This document shows positions 34,545 to 45,200 of a stretch of DNA of 64,000 nt, one piece after another. The position numbers and the translations under genes were made by a program. This DNA comes from Spirometra erinaceieuropaei (lineage: Eukaryota > Platyhelminthes > Cestoda > Diphyllobothriidea > Diphyllobothriidae). The stretch is from positions 1,052,721 through 1,116,720 of the forward strand of contig CACRXP010000070.1 of assembly GCA_902702965.1 (NCBI GenBank), given 5' to 3'. The notes beneath the pieces are model-generated. The model saw only the letters and a program-made list of their open reading frames with translations, was not told the origin of the DNA and made no database searches. Numbering within the stretch: the first letter of the stretch is position 1; the number at the start of each line of letters is the position of its first letter.

Positions 34545-35936
34545 TGACGAATGAGACACGATCTCTAGGACAAGAGCTTTATTCGCCTGGCGTTTTGGAT
34601 TCCTACTTGAATCCATCATCAGAGACAAAAGCAGATAGGGATGGTTCATGCACAAGGGGCTCCAGTAGTAATATGATGCAGTCGTCATACTACCGCATAG
34701 CTATGAAAATTCACGGCACCCCCTTCATTAGGAGTCGCTGCACTTGGTGTAATGATTGTTTGATGGCCGACATTCGCGTCGTTAATTGCTACAATTTCAT
34801 CATGTGTGTTGGATGTTGGTGTGATGATTGCTCGACCATCTGAATAATTAACTGTGGCGTCGGGAAAAGTGTTCATCTGTGAGCTCCCCGCGTGGCTAAT
34901 TACTCCGCCTAGGTGAAGTTTCAGCACCGAGTCTGGAAGAGAAAGGTCGTTGCACTTGTCAATAGATTGGGGGTCAGTGAACCATGACTCAAGCAGCTCG
35001 CGGCTCACGCGGTTGTCACCTCTATCGAGGCATCCGCCCTCGTCGAATTTGAATGTGTGGCCGGATATCGTCGAATGAGCCGCAATTTGAGAGCTGGCGT
35101 TATTTCTCCGCACCGTTGCAGCGTGTTCGACCATTCGCGTTCGGTTTTGTCTTCCAGTTTTTTCGACGTAGTTGTTTTGTCCGCAACTGCACCAGATCCG
35201 CCAAACGACTCGAGGCGTTTCTTGCCGTGGCGGCGGGTTTTTCGGCTTCATTACCTGACGCCTGTGTGATTGTGATCAACATTGTTTAGACAGCTTTGGC
35301 AGAAGGGATGATTAATGTTGCCATTAAACCGAACCGTAAAACCAGACAACAAAAATGGGGTTTGGATTTGGCCACTGATACCGGAAGGAGCAGCAGTAGT
35401 TTGCAGTTTGCCACGATGAATTTCCGAAATGTACTACGTAATCGGGAGGAAGACCTGATCGCGTGATTGAAAGAGCAACAACTGCAATCAGCTGTGACTG
35501 GCTACCTAAAACGGAGGAAACAAAATTTCGCTTCCGAAAAGGCGAGGGTGATTAATCAGCATAATTAACCGAGTCTTAATTTGCACCCAGTAACCGGGTG
35601 CTGTGCAAAATGCCCGAATATTTCCGAACAACGTCAACAGCACAAGCGGAGAAATTCGTGTGTGACGTCACGTGAACAGCCAACAACGATGATGAAATTG
35701 AGGTAATTACTGACTCGGACGCGGACTGACGAGCCATCATCGCCTTAATTACGATCCCCAGCGGTGATCACAGGAGCTGTTAATCATAGTTCGCATGTGG
35801 CCCCACGGCAGCTACATACGATAAATACTGCAGTCATTGTGCCTCCACTTACTTTATCCGCAGCGCGTCTGATGATGGGTACGAGTGAGGTGCCGAAACG
35901 TCAGACCAATAAAATTCTTGTTCCAGTGGTTGCATC
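34545..35936 (-). mobile_element. PLE 3: endonuclease element with inverted ends
   Basis: A minus-strand GIY-YIG domain lies between imperfect inverted arms at about 34545-34654 and 35839-35936 (GATTCCTAC..ATCCATCATCAGA against GATGATGGGTACGAG..GAAACGTCAG). Sequence at 35540-35840 is non-coding terminal DNA similar to that of PLE 4. Confidence 0.7.
34685..35251 (-). pseudogene. PLE 3 GIY-YIG endonuclease domain
   Basis: Blocks are RIWCSCGQNNYVEKTGRQNR, RTRMVEHAATVRRNNASSQI, AAHSTISGHTFKFDEGG, RELLESWFTDPQSIDKCNDL and LGGVISHAGS. The second Gly of the core is Glu (YVEKT instead of YVGET) and the upstream frame is shifted, so it is probably inactive. Closely related to PLE 5 at 46446-47028. 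Confidence 0.7.
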
Positions 35937-36092
35937 ATCATCATCATCATCATCATCCTCATCCTCATCCTCCTCCTCATCATCATCATCATCATCATCA
36001 TCATCGTCGTCGTCGTCATCACCATCATCATTATCATCATCATCACCACCACCATCATCATCATAATTTTCTTCTTCTTCTTCTTCTTCTAA
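35934..36092 (+). repeat. Microsatellite (TCA)n/(TCN)n and (TTC)n
   Basis: About 125 bp of TCA/TCC/TCG triplets directly after the PLE 3 inverted arm, then eight TTC units. The long Ser, His and Met runs in its reading frames are artefacts. Confidence 0.95.
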
Positions 36093-36232
36093 TTTCGTGT
36101 GTGTTTAGCAGCTGAAGCTGATGTAATAGCGAAGGAGCTGGTTAAATTTCACGAAACCAGCGTGAAACAGCTACTGATAAGGACGCCCCGAAATTCCAAT
36201 GTTGACATTCTCGGCCGCAACCGACAGGACGA

Positions 36233-36392
36233 TGAGCCCGTGGTCCAGTGTTTCGGATGATGAACTTCTAACCAACAGGTCACGGGTCCGCTCCTCGGTG
36301 GTGGCACACCTCGTGGTTGGGTATGGCTGACTGACGACGGCTGACTAGCCAGAAATGACCACTCCAGTCTCCGTTGTCATTTTTCGCAATCG
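36233..36392 (+). mobile_element. tRNA-derived SINE, plus-oriented
   Basis: A degenerate tRNA-like head (CCGTGGTCCAGTGTTTCGG..) is followed by the body (GACGGCTGACTAGCCAGAAATG); the tail is missing. Confidence 0.7.
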
Positions 36393-37889
36393 AATTTAAG
36401 CCTTATTCTCGTGTGCACCGTCGGCTGAGCGATTCGCTTGATGTCGAGACGAGGCCCATCGCACACACTCGTTAAGTTGCTACTACGATAGTCGGGGCAA
36501 TGATCGATTTCACGTGCATCGTCCAGTGGTTACCACGGAAACGTCCGATCCAACCGACAGTGAACAGAATAAGCATATTTCGTACCTGCGGACGGCTTTA
36601 ATACGAAGCAGGAGACGATGATGAACAAAACTTCCACCGACCGTTAAATTAATTTGCACTTTTCGTTCGTTCAGGATTTCGTTGATTTTCAGGTCGGTCT
36701 TGAAGTATCGATGAACACTTCACGATTTTCAGTGTTTTTATCCGATCGCCAGTAAGGACAGATTATTTATTATGTGTCTGTTAAGAAATTTAAAAAAAGG
36801 TACTTCTTTGAGGCATTTACCGAGCAGGCGAGCGTTTGGGCTTTCATTTTCATTTAGAACGTCATTTAGGTCACATTTGAAGACTCACGCAAACAGGAAC
36901 CCTCATCGTCGGACAAAACTGACGCTCACAACGAAAGTCAACAGTGAACATGCCTTACATCAATCAGAAAACTCTCTAATAAATTACCTCTGTAAGGAGT
37001 GCTTTGATACTGCATTCCATCGACGGATGTCTGAGTACTTTAATTTTTTACAGAGTGAGGCCAAGAAACAAATTGGCACTTTCCGCTGACTCTTTACCTA
37101 TGCTAAAAAATACTGAGGTTTTTCGACCTCAAACACAAGAACACGCCTTTGTCTTTGCATTGCGGCCATTTGAATTGTTCTCGCCTAACTTTAGACTCCG
37201 TTATACAATTGTGAATGCACGGCAGAGTGGCCATATATAATCTTTATATTTTGTTGAAGACGTTAACGTTTTGTTCGTCCCATTTCTGACTGCACAAAAT
37301 GTGCTCAAACCTGAAAATGACAGTTCGGTAGTGGTCGTTTCTTTGGCAACACGTAGAATTTTCCTAACGGCAAAACAATTTTACTGAACTTTAGGGCACA
37401 AAATCGCCCAGATCTGATTATCGGAATTCTGTAAATCGATAAAACATCCGGTTCTCGAAAAATAACCTTTGTTTTAGGAATTTGATTACCACGATTACCA
37501 AAAGACAAAAAATCGATTTCAAGTCCAACAACCTTTGTTTATTAAAACTCTATGGAGTAAATTACTCTCCTTCAAAGGAAAAACCCGCTCGGATGGACAA
37601 CCGAAGTCCATAACAGGCATTAGCATATGAAAATGCCCGAGTATACTGCGACGTCCATTTTCGATCAAATTTATGAACATTTTGCTTGAAAAAATTACGT
37701 GGACACAATTTCTGCACAAGATGAGGACATTTCGTTTAGGTAACTGAGCGTGAAAGCAAAATGCGCAACGGTTAAACCGTCCTAAATTCTCATATCAGAT
37801 TCTGTCACCAGCTTTCATGAGATAGGTCACGTACTGCATTACTCAGTGGGGTTAAGGGATTACTTACTGCGTAGGCTGAATTTCATGAT
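36393..37889. other. Unassigned non-coding sequence
   Basis: An open frame at 36772-37089 (105 codons) has no recognisable motif. Nothing else is supported. Confidence 0.4.
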
Positions 37890-38500
37890 GCATATCCTAA
37901 CTTAGGACTGTCTGTCATGTTTAATGATATTCTTCTGCTCCTATGCAGTCTTTGCTCCAACAAAGCACGTTGAGATGTAGCCGTGAAGGAGTCACGTGTT
38001 TTTGGTTCTTTTCACTGAATAACTGTCACCTCATGTTTACATTACAAAAACGCATTCATCCGGTCTGGGCAACAGACGCATTTGCATTCCTAACGCTCGG
38101 GTTGTTACCCACTTGCATCGTTTGCCCCACGATCGCCCAGACCAATCAATTCATCCGCAGATATCACGCTGTTCAGGCACCAACCGCACAACCTAACCGA
38201 TACAGGTTTAGGATGCGCGGGAGAGGCGCAGGAAATTGCACTTCCGGCCGGCTGACATCCTTCCGCATTCTGTGCAAGGGAGGATCGACCATGTCAAACT
38301 AGCCTTCTGTTTGTGAACGCGACAACTAGCAACACATGGCTTTCGATTAACCCTAAAACCTTCGTCGACAGTACGCGCAGGAGAGGACCCTGGAATTTCT
38401 TTCGAGTTACAGCCGTGTCCTGTCGGATCGATGGAATTGACTAGCTTTTGCGCAACGCAGCGTGTTGTTATTTCTGGAGTTTTCGATGCGAAAGTGCATC
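37890..38500 (+). repeat. Unclassified repeat R3, copy 3
   Basis: Blocks TAACTTAGGACTGT (37899), the GTCGACAGTACG region (38365) and AAAGTGCATCTTC (38492) follow the same order as in 14472-15385. Confidence 0.5.
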
Positions 38501-40079
38501 TTCGTATGCCGAATAAATGCCAAAACGCCGCTCGGGCAAACACGAACGAATGCATTGAATCATGCAGCAATTTTCAGTCTCGTTTTTAAAGTAGAACATT
38601 CTAAATTCGACAAGCACCAGCTTGAAATAGCAGTAGATCATAAGGGCATTTGGCTCCAGAAGATATTTTGGGCTCTAACACAGTGGTCACTGCGATCATA
38701 TAATGACCACCACAGCAACTGCATGTAAATCCGTATCTTTGGTCGGATGCAAAGACGTAAATATCCGGTAGTATGTGACTAATAGAGGTGGTGTAATTTC
38801 CAATTGTTCCATGCCATTGAGGCATTCTAGCCGTGTACGTTAATTTAAGATGTGGCATTTCAGAGAATGAGTAGCTGATTCGATAGTAATTTCGAGTTCA
38901 CACCATATTTCAAGTCTCGGCGAAAACCACTTGAAATGTGAGCATGTGTCTGGATTATCGCAGAGCTTACTTGAGGACCGTCAGTTAAGCCAAGGACTCA
39001 CATTTTGTCAATCCTAATTAGTCATGGTAGCAGACGCCTTGTCCTGTCAAAGTCCGAGCTCGTACTGTCTCCGAAGAACGACTGCGGAGCAAAGAGAAGG
39101 TCTTAAAATCAAATCTGCATATCGAAAGCCATGGTCATGGTTAAGTACTTTTGGAGCGTTCCACCAGAGGATAAACCGTAAGAGACGTATATGTCCAGAC
39201 GGCAAAGTGTGCACCGAAGCAGGTTGGCTTCAAGGGCTGTTTGTCCGCAGGAGAAAACGCGACTAGGGCGGGAATATCAAGTGCAGACTATGAGTATTTA
39301 AGCTAGAAAAACCAGCCCGTCGCCAAATGAAATATGTACTGAAGGATAGCATTTCTACATTACATCACTTCGAACATAGAGGTTAAGTCATCAGGCGGAC
39401 GTCGGTAGGAGCTGGTGGTAGACTTGAGATGGTTGCCTCATTCATTTTACAAACCTGAATAATCAGATACGGGAACTGGTCGGGCACCTTGTTAATTCGT
39501 GCATATGACCTCACGAGAGAGCCGAGCACGTATCTGTTCATGATTCACCCTCAGTAAATTTTGTGACAATTCACTCGCGTGGTCGCCGGTGTGACCGATT
39601 ATTCACACCTTTCTGTCCGTCATTCTGCTCCCGGTCAATTCGATGTTGGAACTGTCTGAAACTTGGTATTAGCCAAACAACACTGTTCCTTCTGTGATTA
39701 ACCGCAGGCGAGCACAGTTCAGAAAGCCGATAGAAGTGAATCGGGAAGTCCCAGGAGGCAGTTCAGAGAAAGATGATTCAATCGATAGAACAAGAAGTCT
39801 TTTTGTCCGTCGTTTTGGAATTCCTCAATTATCAGCCACAAACGCTATACCGTTAGCTTGAGACTCTTTTAAATGCATAGAAAGACAAGGTTGCTAGACT
39901 TAAATGTCTTCGGTAAGTACTTAAAGCGCAACTTCGTCAACCAACGAATGCGCTAACAAAATAAGAAACCCAATCCTACCGGTTCAAGACTTTCGCGAGC
40001 TCTCCTGTGCGTTATGTACTCTCGGAAGCCGTCAGCTGCCTTCTCACATAATTTGGATTTGGGGTTGCACACAGACCAA
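38501..40079. other. Unassigned non-coding sequence
   Basis: Nothing recognised with confidence. Confidence 0.4.
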
Positions 40080-40760
40080 AAGCGACCATCGGACTACACG
40101 TCATGAGTCCGAAAGACCCACTGCCACGTCAGCAAACGTCTGAAGCTGTTTTTTCGCATCTGGTTCAGTTGCTGACAAAGTAATTACGTCGGAGAAACTG
40201 GAGGATTACTTCGAACACAGATGTGTCTGCAGGCAACAGCGGTGAGGAGAAAGAACGCTGGGTCACGGGTCGGGGCGAATTCGAATGAACTCGGCCACAT
40301 CTTCATATCTGACGAGGCCGGAATTGTCGCAAAAGGTGATAACCGCATGAGCATCAGTCAGTGTCCTCCGTCCGCAGTCGAGCGACAAGCGCAATGACCT
40401 CCGGCACCATATTTTGAGTTGCGGCCTTCACCGGGCGAATCAGGAGCGGGCGCGGGTGGTCATCGTGCCGAAAATCACCAACGGTGATGAAATCGTGGTG
40501 ATCAACAGCTCGGATGCGGACGAACAAGCCATCATTGCATCAAATACGACCCCAAGCGTTGAACGCAGGCGCTGCAAATGATATGTATGCGGTCGCATGC
40601 CAACGATATATTATGGATGTTGTGCCCTGTGTGCTTCTATTACCCGTATCACGACTGTCTCGGATGATGTGGTTGAGTGGGAGACCGAAACGTCCGTACA
40701 GTAAACTGAATTGGCTACTGCTCCAAAAACATTCCCAGCAGGTGGAGGTTCACCGCATGG
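40080..40760 (+). mobile_element. PLE 4: degenerate endonuclease fragment and end
   Basis: Readable as NYVGETGGLLRTQMCLQATA and GHIFISDEAGIVAKGDNRMS (40165-40370) with frameshifts, followed by the terminal arm around 40648-40725 (GAGACCGAAACGTCCG). Same subfamily as PLE 3 and 5. Confidence 0.6.
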
Positions 40761-41938
40761 GCCGAACACCTCGCAGTAATGTGATGCAGTTGTAAAAAAT
40801 TGGCGAAGCACTCGTTTCCGGGCTTTGAGCTTTTACTTTTGTTGTCAGTATTTTGAATCATTAAGTATTTGTAATCCTCACTCTCCCTCCCCACTACCAT
40901 ACACCGGTCGACAACCCGAGCATGTAAAGAAGATTGTGATGGGATTACCAGCAGTGAATGCCCACGTCTAGGATTGCCAAAACAGCCCTCCATGTGCGGC
41001 GGTAGTTTTGAGTCCGCTTAGCCCAAACTATGCACATTTTGTGGCTCTATCTACCTCGGCTAGATGAACGTCTCTGTCGGTCTGCTTGTATTTCAGACGT
41101 GAGGAATAGCCCTTTTGTTTGTCGGTCCTGAAGTGTGGCCGTCTGGGACGCATCATTGGTTAATCCTTATGCCTAGATTTGTCTATTACCGGGGGAAAAC
41201 GGAAGAAAAGTGGGACCTGATACCTAAAACAGTGATTTTGTTCGCCTGACATTTTGAATTCGCACCCAAATCCATCCTTAAATACAGCAAAAGATAAGAG
41301 TCAGTGATGCACAGGGGACGCAGTACTTATCGAATGCGCTTACTTTGCAAGTACAATCGGCGACTCACGCATACATCGCGGATGGTCTTAGTTGCTGCGA
41401 TGACTGCCTGATCGTTCGACTCTCGTTCTAACATTTCAAAACCTTTTACTCATCCAATTAAATGTACCCCTCCAGTAAAAACGAGAGGATTCGTTATGTC
41501 ATTGGATCAAATTTGGAATCTTATTTACTGTAGTTGGCTGGAGTATATCCCGTTATGCGATCGCACCGAGCATTACCGTTATGTATGATGACATAAACTA
41601 AACTCCGGCCGATAAATGTGGGCAAGTCAACGTTCGTTCGTCCCCCACGTAAATGCAGCAGAATTTAGTCTTAGTTGCACTCCGATGGGCGTAACTAAAC
41701 GAGAACCATAGGCTTTGACCAATCCTGTTTCCCAGGCAGATAGAAAAGGCACGGAAATTAAAATGCGGTGGGGAAACCGCGATGGCATGCTAAGCAGGCG
41801 GACAATATAATGTTCGAGAAGCAGAAATACAAACCGTTTGACGAGCACAGAACACAATCATGGGCGTAACAACATGCGGTCTAGTACAGAGCAGTAACGG
41901 GAGAGGTAATGCGTCATCTAGAACGCTGGCTACGACGG
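40761..41938. other. DHRS1 downstream flank with a PLE end
   Basis: A minus-oriented PLE terminal fragment lies at about 41235-41310 (TTCGCCTGACATTTTGAATTC). The rest is unassigned. The 3' untranslated region of the DHRS1 gene should lie just left of 41939, but I see no convincing polyadenylation signal. Confidence 0.4.
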
Positions 41939-42207
41939 CTAGAACTTGGAGCCGAACCAATTGAGGACTGTGTACGGCAGACGCACAAATTCGGGCACAT
42001 AACGGGAGAGGCCAGTCCGGCCGGCAACCTCCAGGTGAAAAGGCAAAGAGCGCAGGCTAACGGGCCATTTGCCATTAATGTCACGGATGCCCATCTCCAG
42101 TGCAGTGTCCGCCACGAGGACAACGCGACCGGATCGTGCGAGCAACTTCTCCTTTGGCTCGGCCAGCAGGTGCGCGATAACAAGACCCGTCAGCTCGGGT
42201 GATTCGC
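41939..42207 (-). CDS. DHRS1: DHRS1 exon 4 (last coding exon)
   Basis: Acceptor CTATTCTTAG|GC at 42209-42208. It begins by completing a split Gly codon, then ESPELTGLVIAHLLAEPKEK and so on, ending with the TAG at 41941-41939. It carries the ARSGRVVLVADTALEMGIRD block and the conserved C-terminus. Confidence 0.9.
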
Positions 42208-45200
42208 CTAAGAATAGGAAGTGGCAATAAAGGTAGAGGATCAGAACAAGCGTTACTACCACACCATCAGTAGTCTCGATATGTACCGGTGCATCATTTC
42301 CCGATCCACTTCAGAAATTTGTCAAATGAATGAGAATAGGGGAAGGGTAGTTGGGGAGACAGCGTTGCATCGCGTGCAGCACTGCATTCAGATCCACTCT
42401 GACCCTGCTAAGGAGCCAACTCGAGTTTCGGCCCCGCATCAGGAGCAGCTTGGGCAATGGGGTTACCCTGATCACCATAACCATGAGGAAAGCTCACGAT
42501 TAGCAGAATAAGAGAGACATAATAATGAAAGGCATAATTTTCACAGGATTTCGAGTTGCTTTCGGAGACAGCCTAGACCACCATCCAGGTCATACCAAGG
42601 GTGTTGACTTCTCCCTTTCATTCAGGACAGATGCAACAGAATTGACACACAACTTATCGATACTGGACTCACCTCCAGTCGACCTATTGGGTATAAGTGA
42701 GGGGTAACAATCGGGAGAGGGCACCCAAATATCCGTTGCCTATAAATAATACTTGTTGTACTTATTTGAGTGGGTTATGGTCCTGCATATTTGTTGTTTC
42801 ATCCGACCTCTATTTTATCTGACCTGCAGTGCACATGTTGCCTCACTTTGATTTTCATAGTCTCCAACAGTTTAGATGCGACCGCTGCAGACCGAGCCAT
42901 GGTTAATCAACCTTGATCTGGTCTTACAAGACTGAAGTGTGACAGCAGTAGTGGGGTTGTGGCTAAATCTACCCTTGCATACCTTAGGAGAGTTGAGACA
43001 CGATCGCTGTATACCGACCATTGGTTTGCCATCCTTCACATATGCATGCATAGGTCACGAGCGACGACAATAGTCCGTTTGCGGCTTACTTTAGACCAGC
43101 ATAGCTTAGGAAAGATGGAGAATGATCGCCTTAGACCTATCCTATGTTTATCCACCTTGAGATTAGCTTCCACAGCTGAAGAGCGAGCGCAGAAGCCGAT
43201 ATGCGGCTTACTCTATGGTAGCATACGTTCTAACACTTACGATACGATCGCTGTGGACCGGCCCTTTGGCTTATCCATTATGACCATTTCTTCCTTAGGT
43301 GAGGCATGATTGCAGTTGTATGTATGCGGCTCAATCTATGGCACGATACCCTTTAGACAGTTGCAAAACGATCGCCGTAGACCCACTCTACGTTAAACAA
43401 CCTGAATATAAGCTTCCGCTGCTGACAAGCGGCCGCAGTAGTCCCTATGAGGAGTATTCTATAGTAGCTTACCTACGTACAATTGCAATACGATCGCCGT
43501 TGACCGAACACTTGGATTATCAATTTTTACCCTTACTTCCAGAGACCAAGGGCCTACCACAGTCGCCAGTGTGTAGCTCAGTCAATAGCTGCATAGCTTC
43601 GGACAGTTGCGACAGGATCGCTGCTTTGGCCGGCAGTATTTGCTGGGTGCCCTCTCCCGATTGTTACCAAGTGAGGTGTAAAGATTTTGAAAAGGAGCAC
43701 GCCTGTCATAGCCGTACAATTATTCTTGAGTCGTAAATGCAGTTGGATTTTTTAACCTGCCAATCGGAGACAAACTAAAACAGAGACTGTCATAGAGATA
43801 ATATAGGTGACTACATCTTGGCCAGTTATAGCAGTCACGACCACAGTCGTAGTAAATACTCGCAAACAATTCACTGTATATGTCTGTCAAAGGCGCCAAT
43901 GAACATGACGAATACTGCTACTTGAACACAGCTCCCGCCTGTGGTCCTGCGAAGTCGATCAGTAGGCTGAACCAGACAAGGATGTACAAGTCTCCACACC
44001 AGGTGGTCCCTACACCTCCTTCCGCCTCCTTCCCCACCCCAAGCAAAAAATCCCACGGGGAGGATGACATGTAGTCCTGAAGGGGACCCGTTCGTTTCAG
44101 GTCGTCTTCTTATCACTGCAACAAGGTCGTGGCAGTCAAAGCGGCCTATTTTGGGATCCACAGCTTATATATCCGCTGAAGGAGAAGACTAACGTGCACA
44201 TACAATGTTGGTAAATCCCCTGCCAACAAACCTACTGCGGCCGATGGACGCAAATGATGCACTCGAAATACAACATAAAACACAATCAGCCGTCCAAATC
44301 TCCCCTACTCTGCACAGCCTGCCAGGGTAAACAGGGTCACTCTTACAGTCACGAAAATAGGAAGGAAAACTCTCCGATCACTCGATAACAGGCGAGCTAC
44401 AAGGTGGACATCGCACCTCTCAGCCAGACGCCTGCTCCGAGGTAGATTCACATTTTCTGAAAGACAGATATCCAAGAGCAGAGCTCCGGGACGCCGGAGT
44501 CACATGCGTCATCAAGACCGATGCCGTGAAATGAAGTTCTGGCATGCCGCAGGGAATCAGATGTCATCTCTTGACCACGAGGCTGCCACTTCGCGGGGAC
44601 AAATTCTCTACGTTCGTCAGCGGCTACACCTATCTCCCTCCGCCACCTTCCCCCAACGACCTGCTCAGACGAAGTGAAGGACAAGTTCTACGAAGACGTG
44701 GGCGCCATTCTTGTGACAAGACCAGATTGATTGTCTCATTCTAAGCTCTTTCGTTGCCTTGCCCATCACTGGAGTCCGTTTCGAGATGTGAGCGAATCTG
44801 TCAAACAATTCTTGCCAGATGTTCCATCAAAAAACCCTGCACTGGTTCGTCTTTGCACCATTGCAGTAATGCGACTGCGTAAACACAATCGCGTTTCGTG
44901 CAGATACACGCACAGAACCGACCTATGCTGAGATCGGCGTGCAAACATTTCGTTGCCGCGTCACGCTAATACCGACAGAAGCCTTGACAGGCCAACAACA
45001 ATGTGAGCTCTATGTCTGTTGGGGTCCCGTTTCAAAGGTAGTGGCTTTGCAAGATAAACGTGACAAAGGGCCGCAGGACGCTGGATGGATAATTTGTGCG
45101 GGTGCCTCATTTATCAGACGTAGTCGGTCCCGCCCCGTCCTGCCGCAAGCACGCACTACCCGGGAGAACGTTAACAGGGCGGTAGCTGGCAAGTACTCGT

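Larger units (their letters stand above)
42695..43676. mobile_element. TIR element carrying a 122-bp satellite array (element 42703-43668)
   Basis: The 966-bp element starts GGTAACAATCGGGAGAGGGC at 42703 and ends with its perfect inverse at 43668; the inverted repeats are 25 bp without mismatch. The octamer AAGTGAGG directly precedes (42695-42702) and follows (43669-43676) it, an 8-bp target duplication. Between the ends lie about 150 bp of unique sequence and then six full tandem monomers and part of a seventh. There is no coding capacity: the open frames are not in register with the 122-bp period. An 8-bp duplication fits hAT, P or Merlin-type transposases, but the tip does not clearly match any. 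It lies in intron 3 of the DHRS1 gene. Confidence 0.9.

Noticed and set aside
35764..36115. Poly-Ser, poly-His and poly-Met frames
   Set aside because: Products of the TCN/TTC microsatellite in three frames, not proteins.
39024..39266. VADALS peptide reminiscent of a Gypsy RNase H end
   Set aside because: No other Gypsy motif nearby; six residues are not enough.
42959..43736. Frames of 116 and 145 codons
   Set aside because: They lie in the 122-bp satellite array; the period is not a multiple of three and they show no protein-level repeat.
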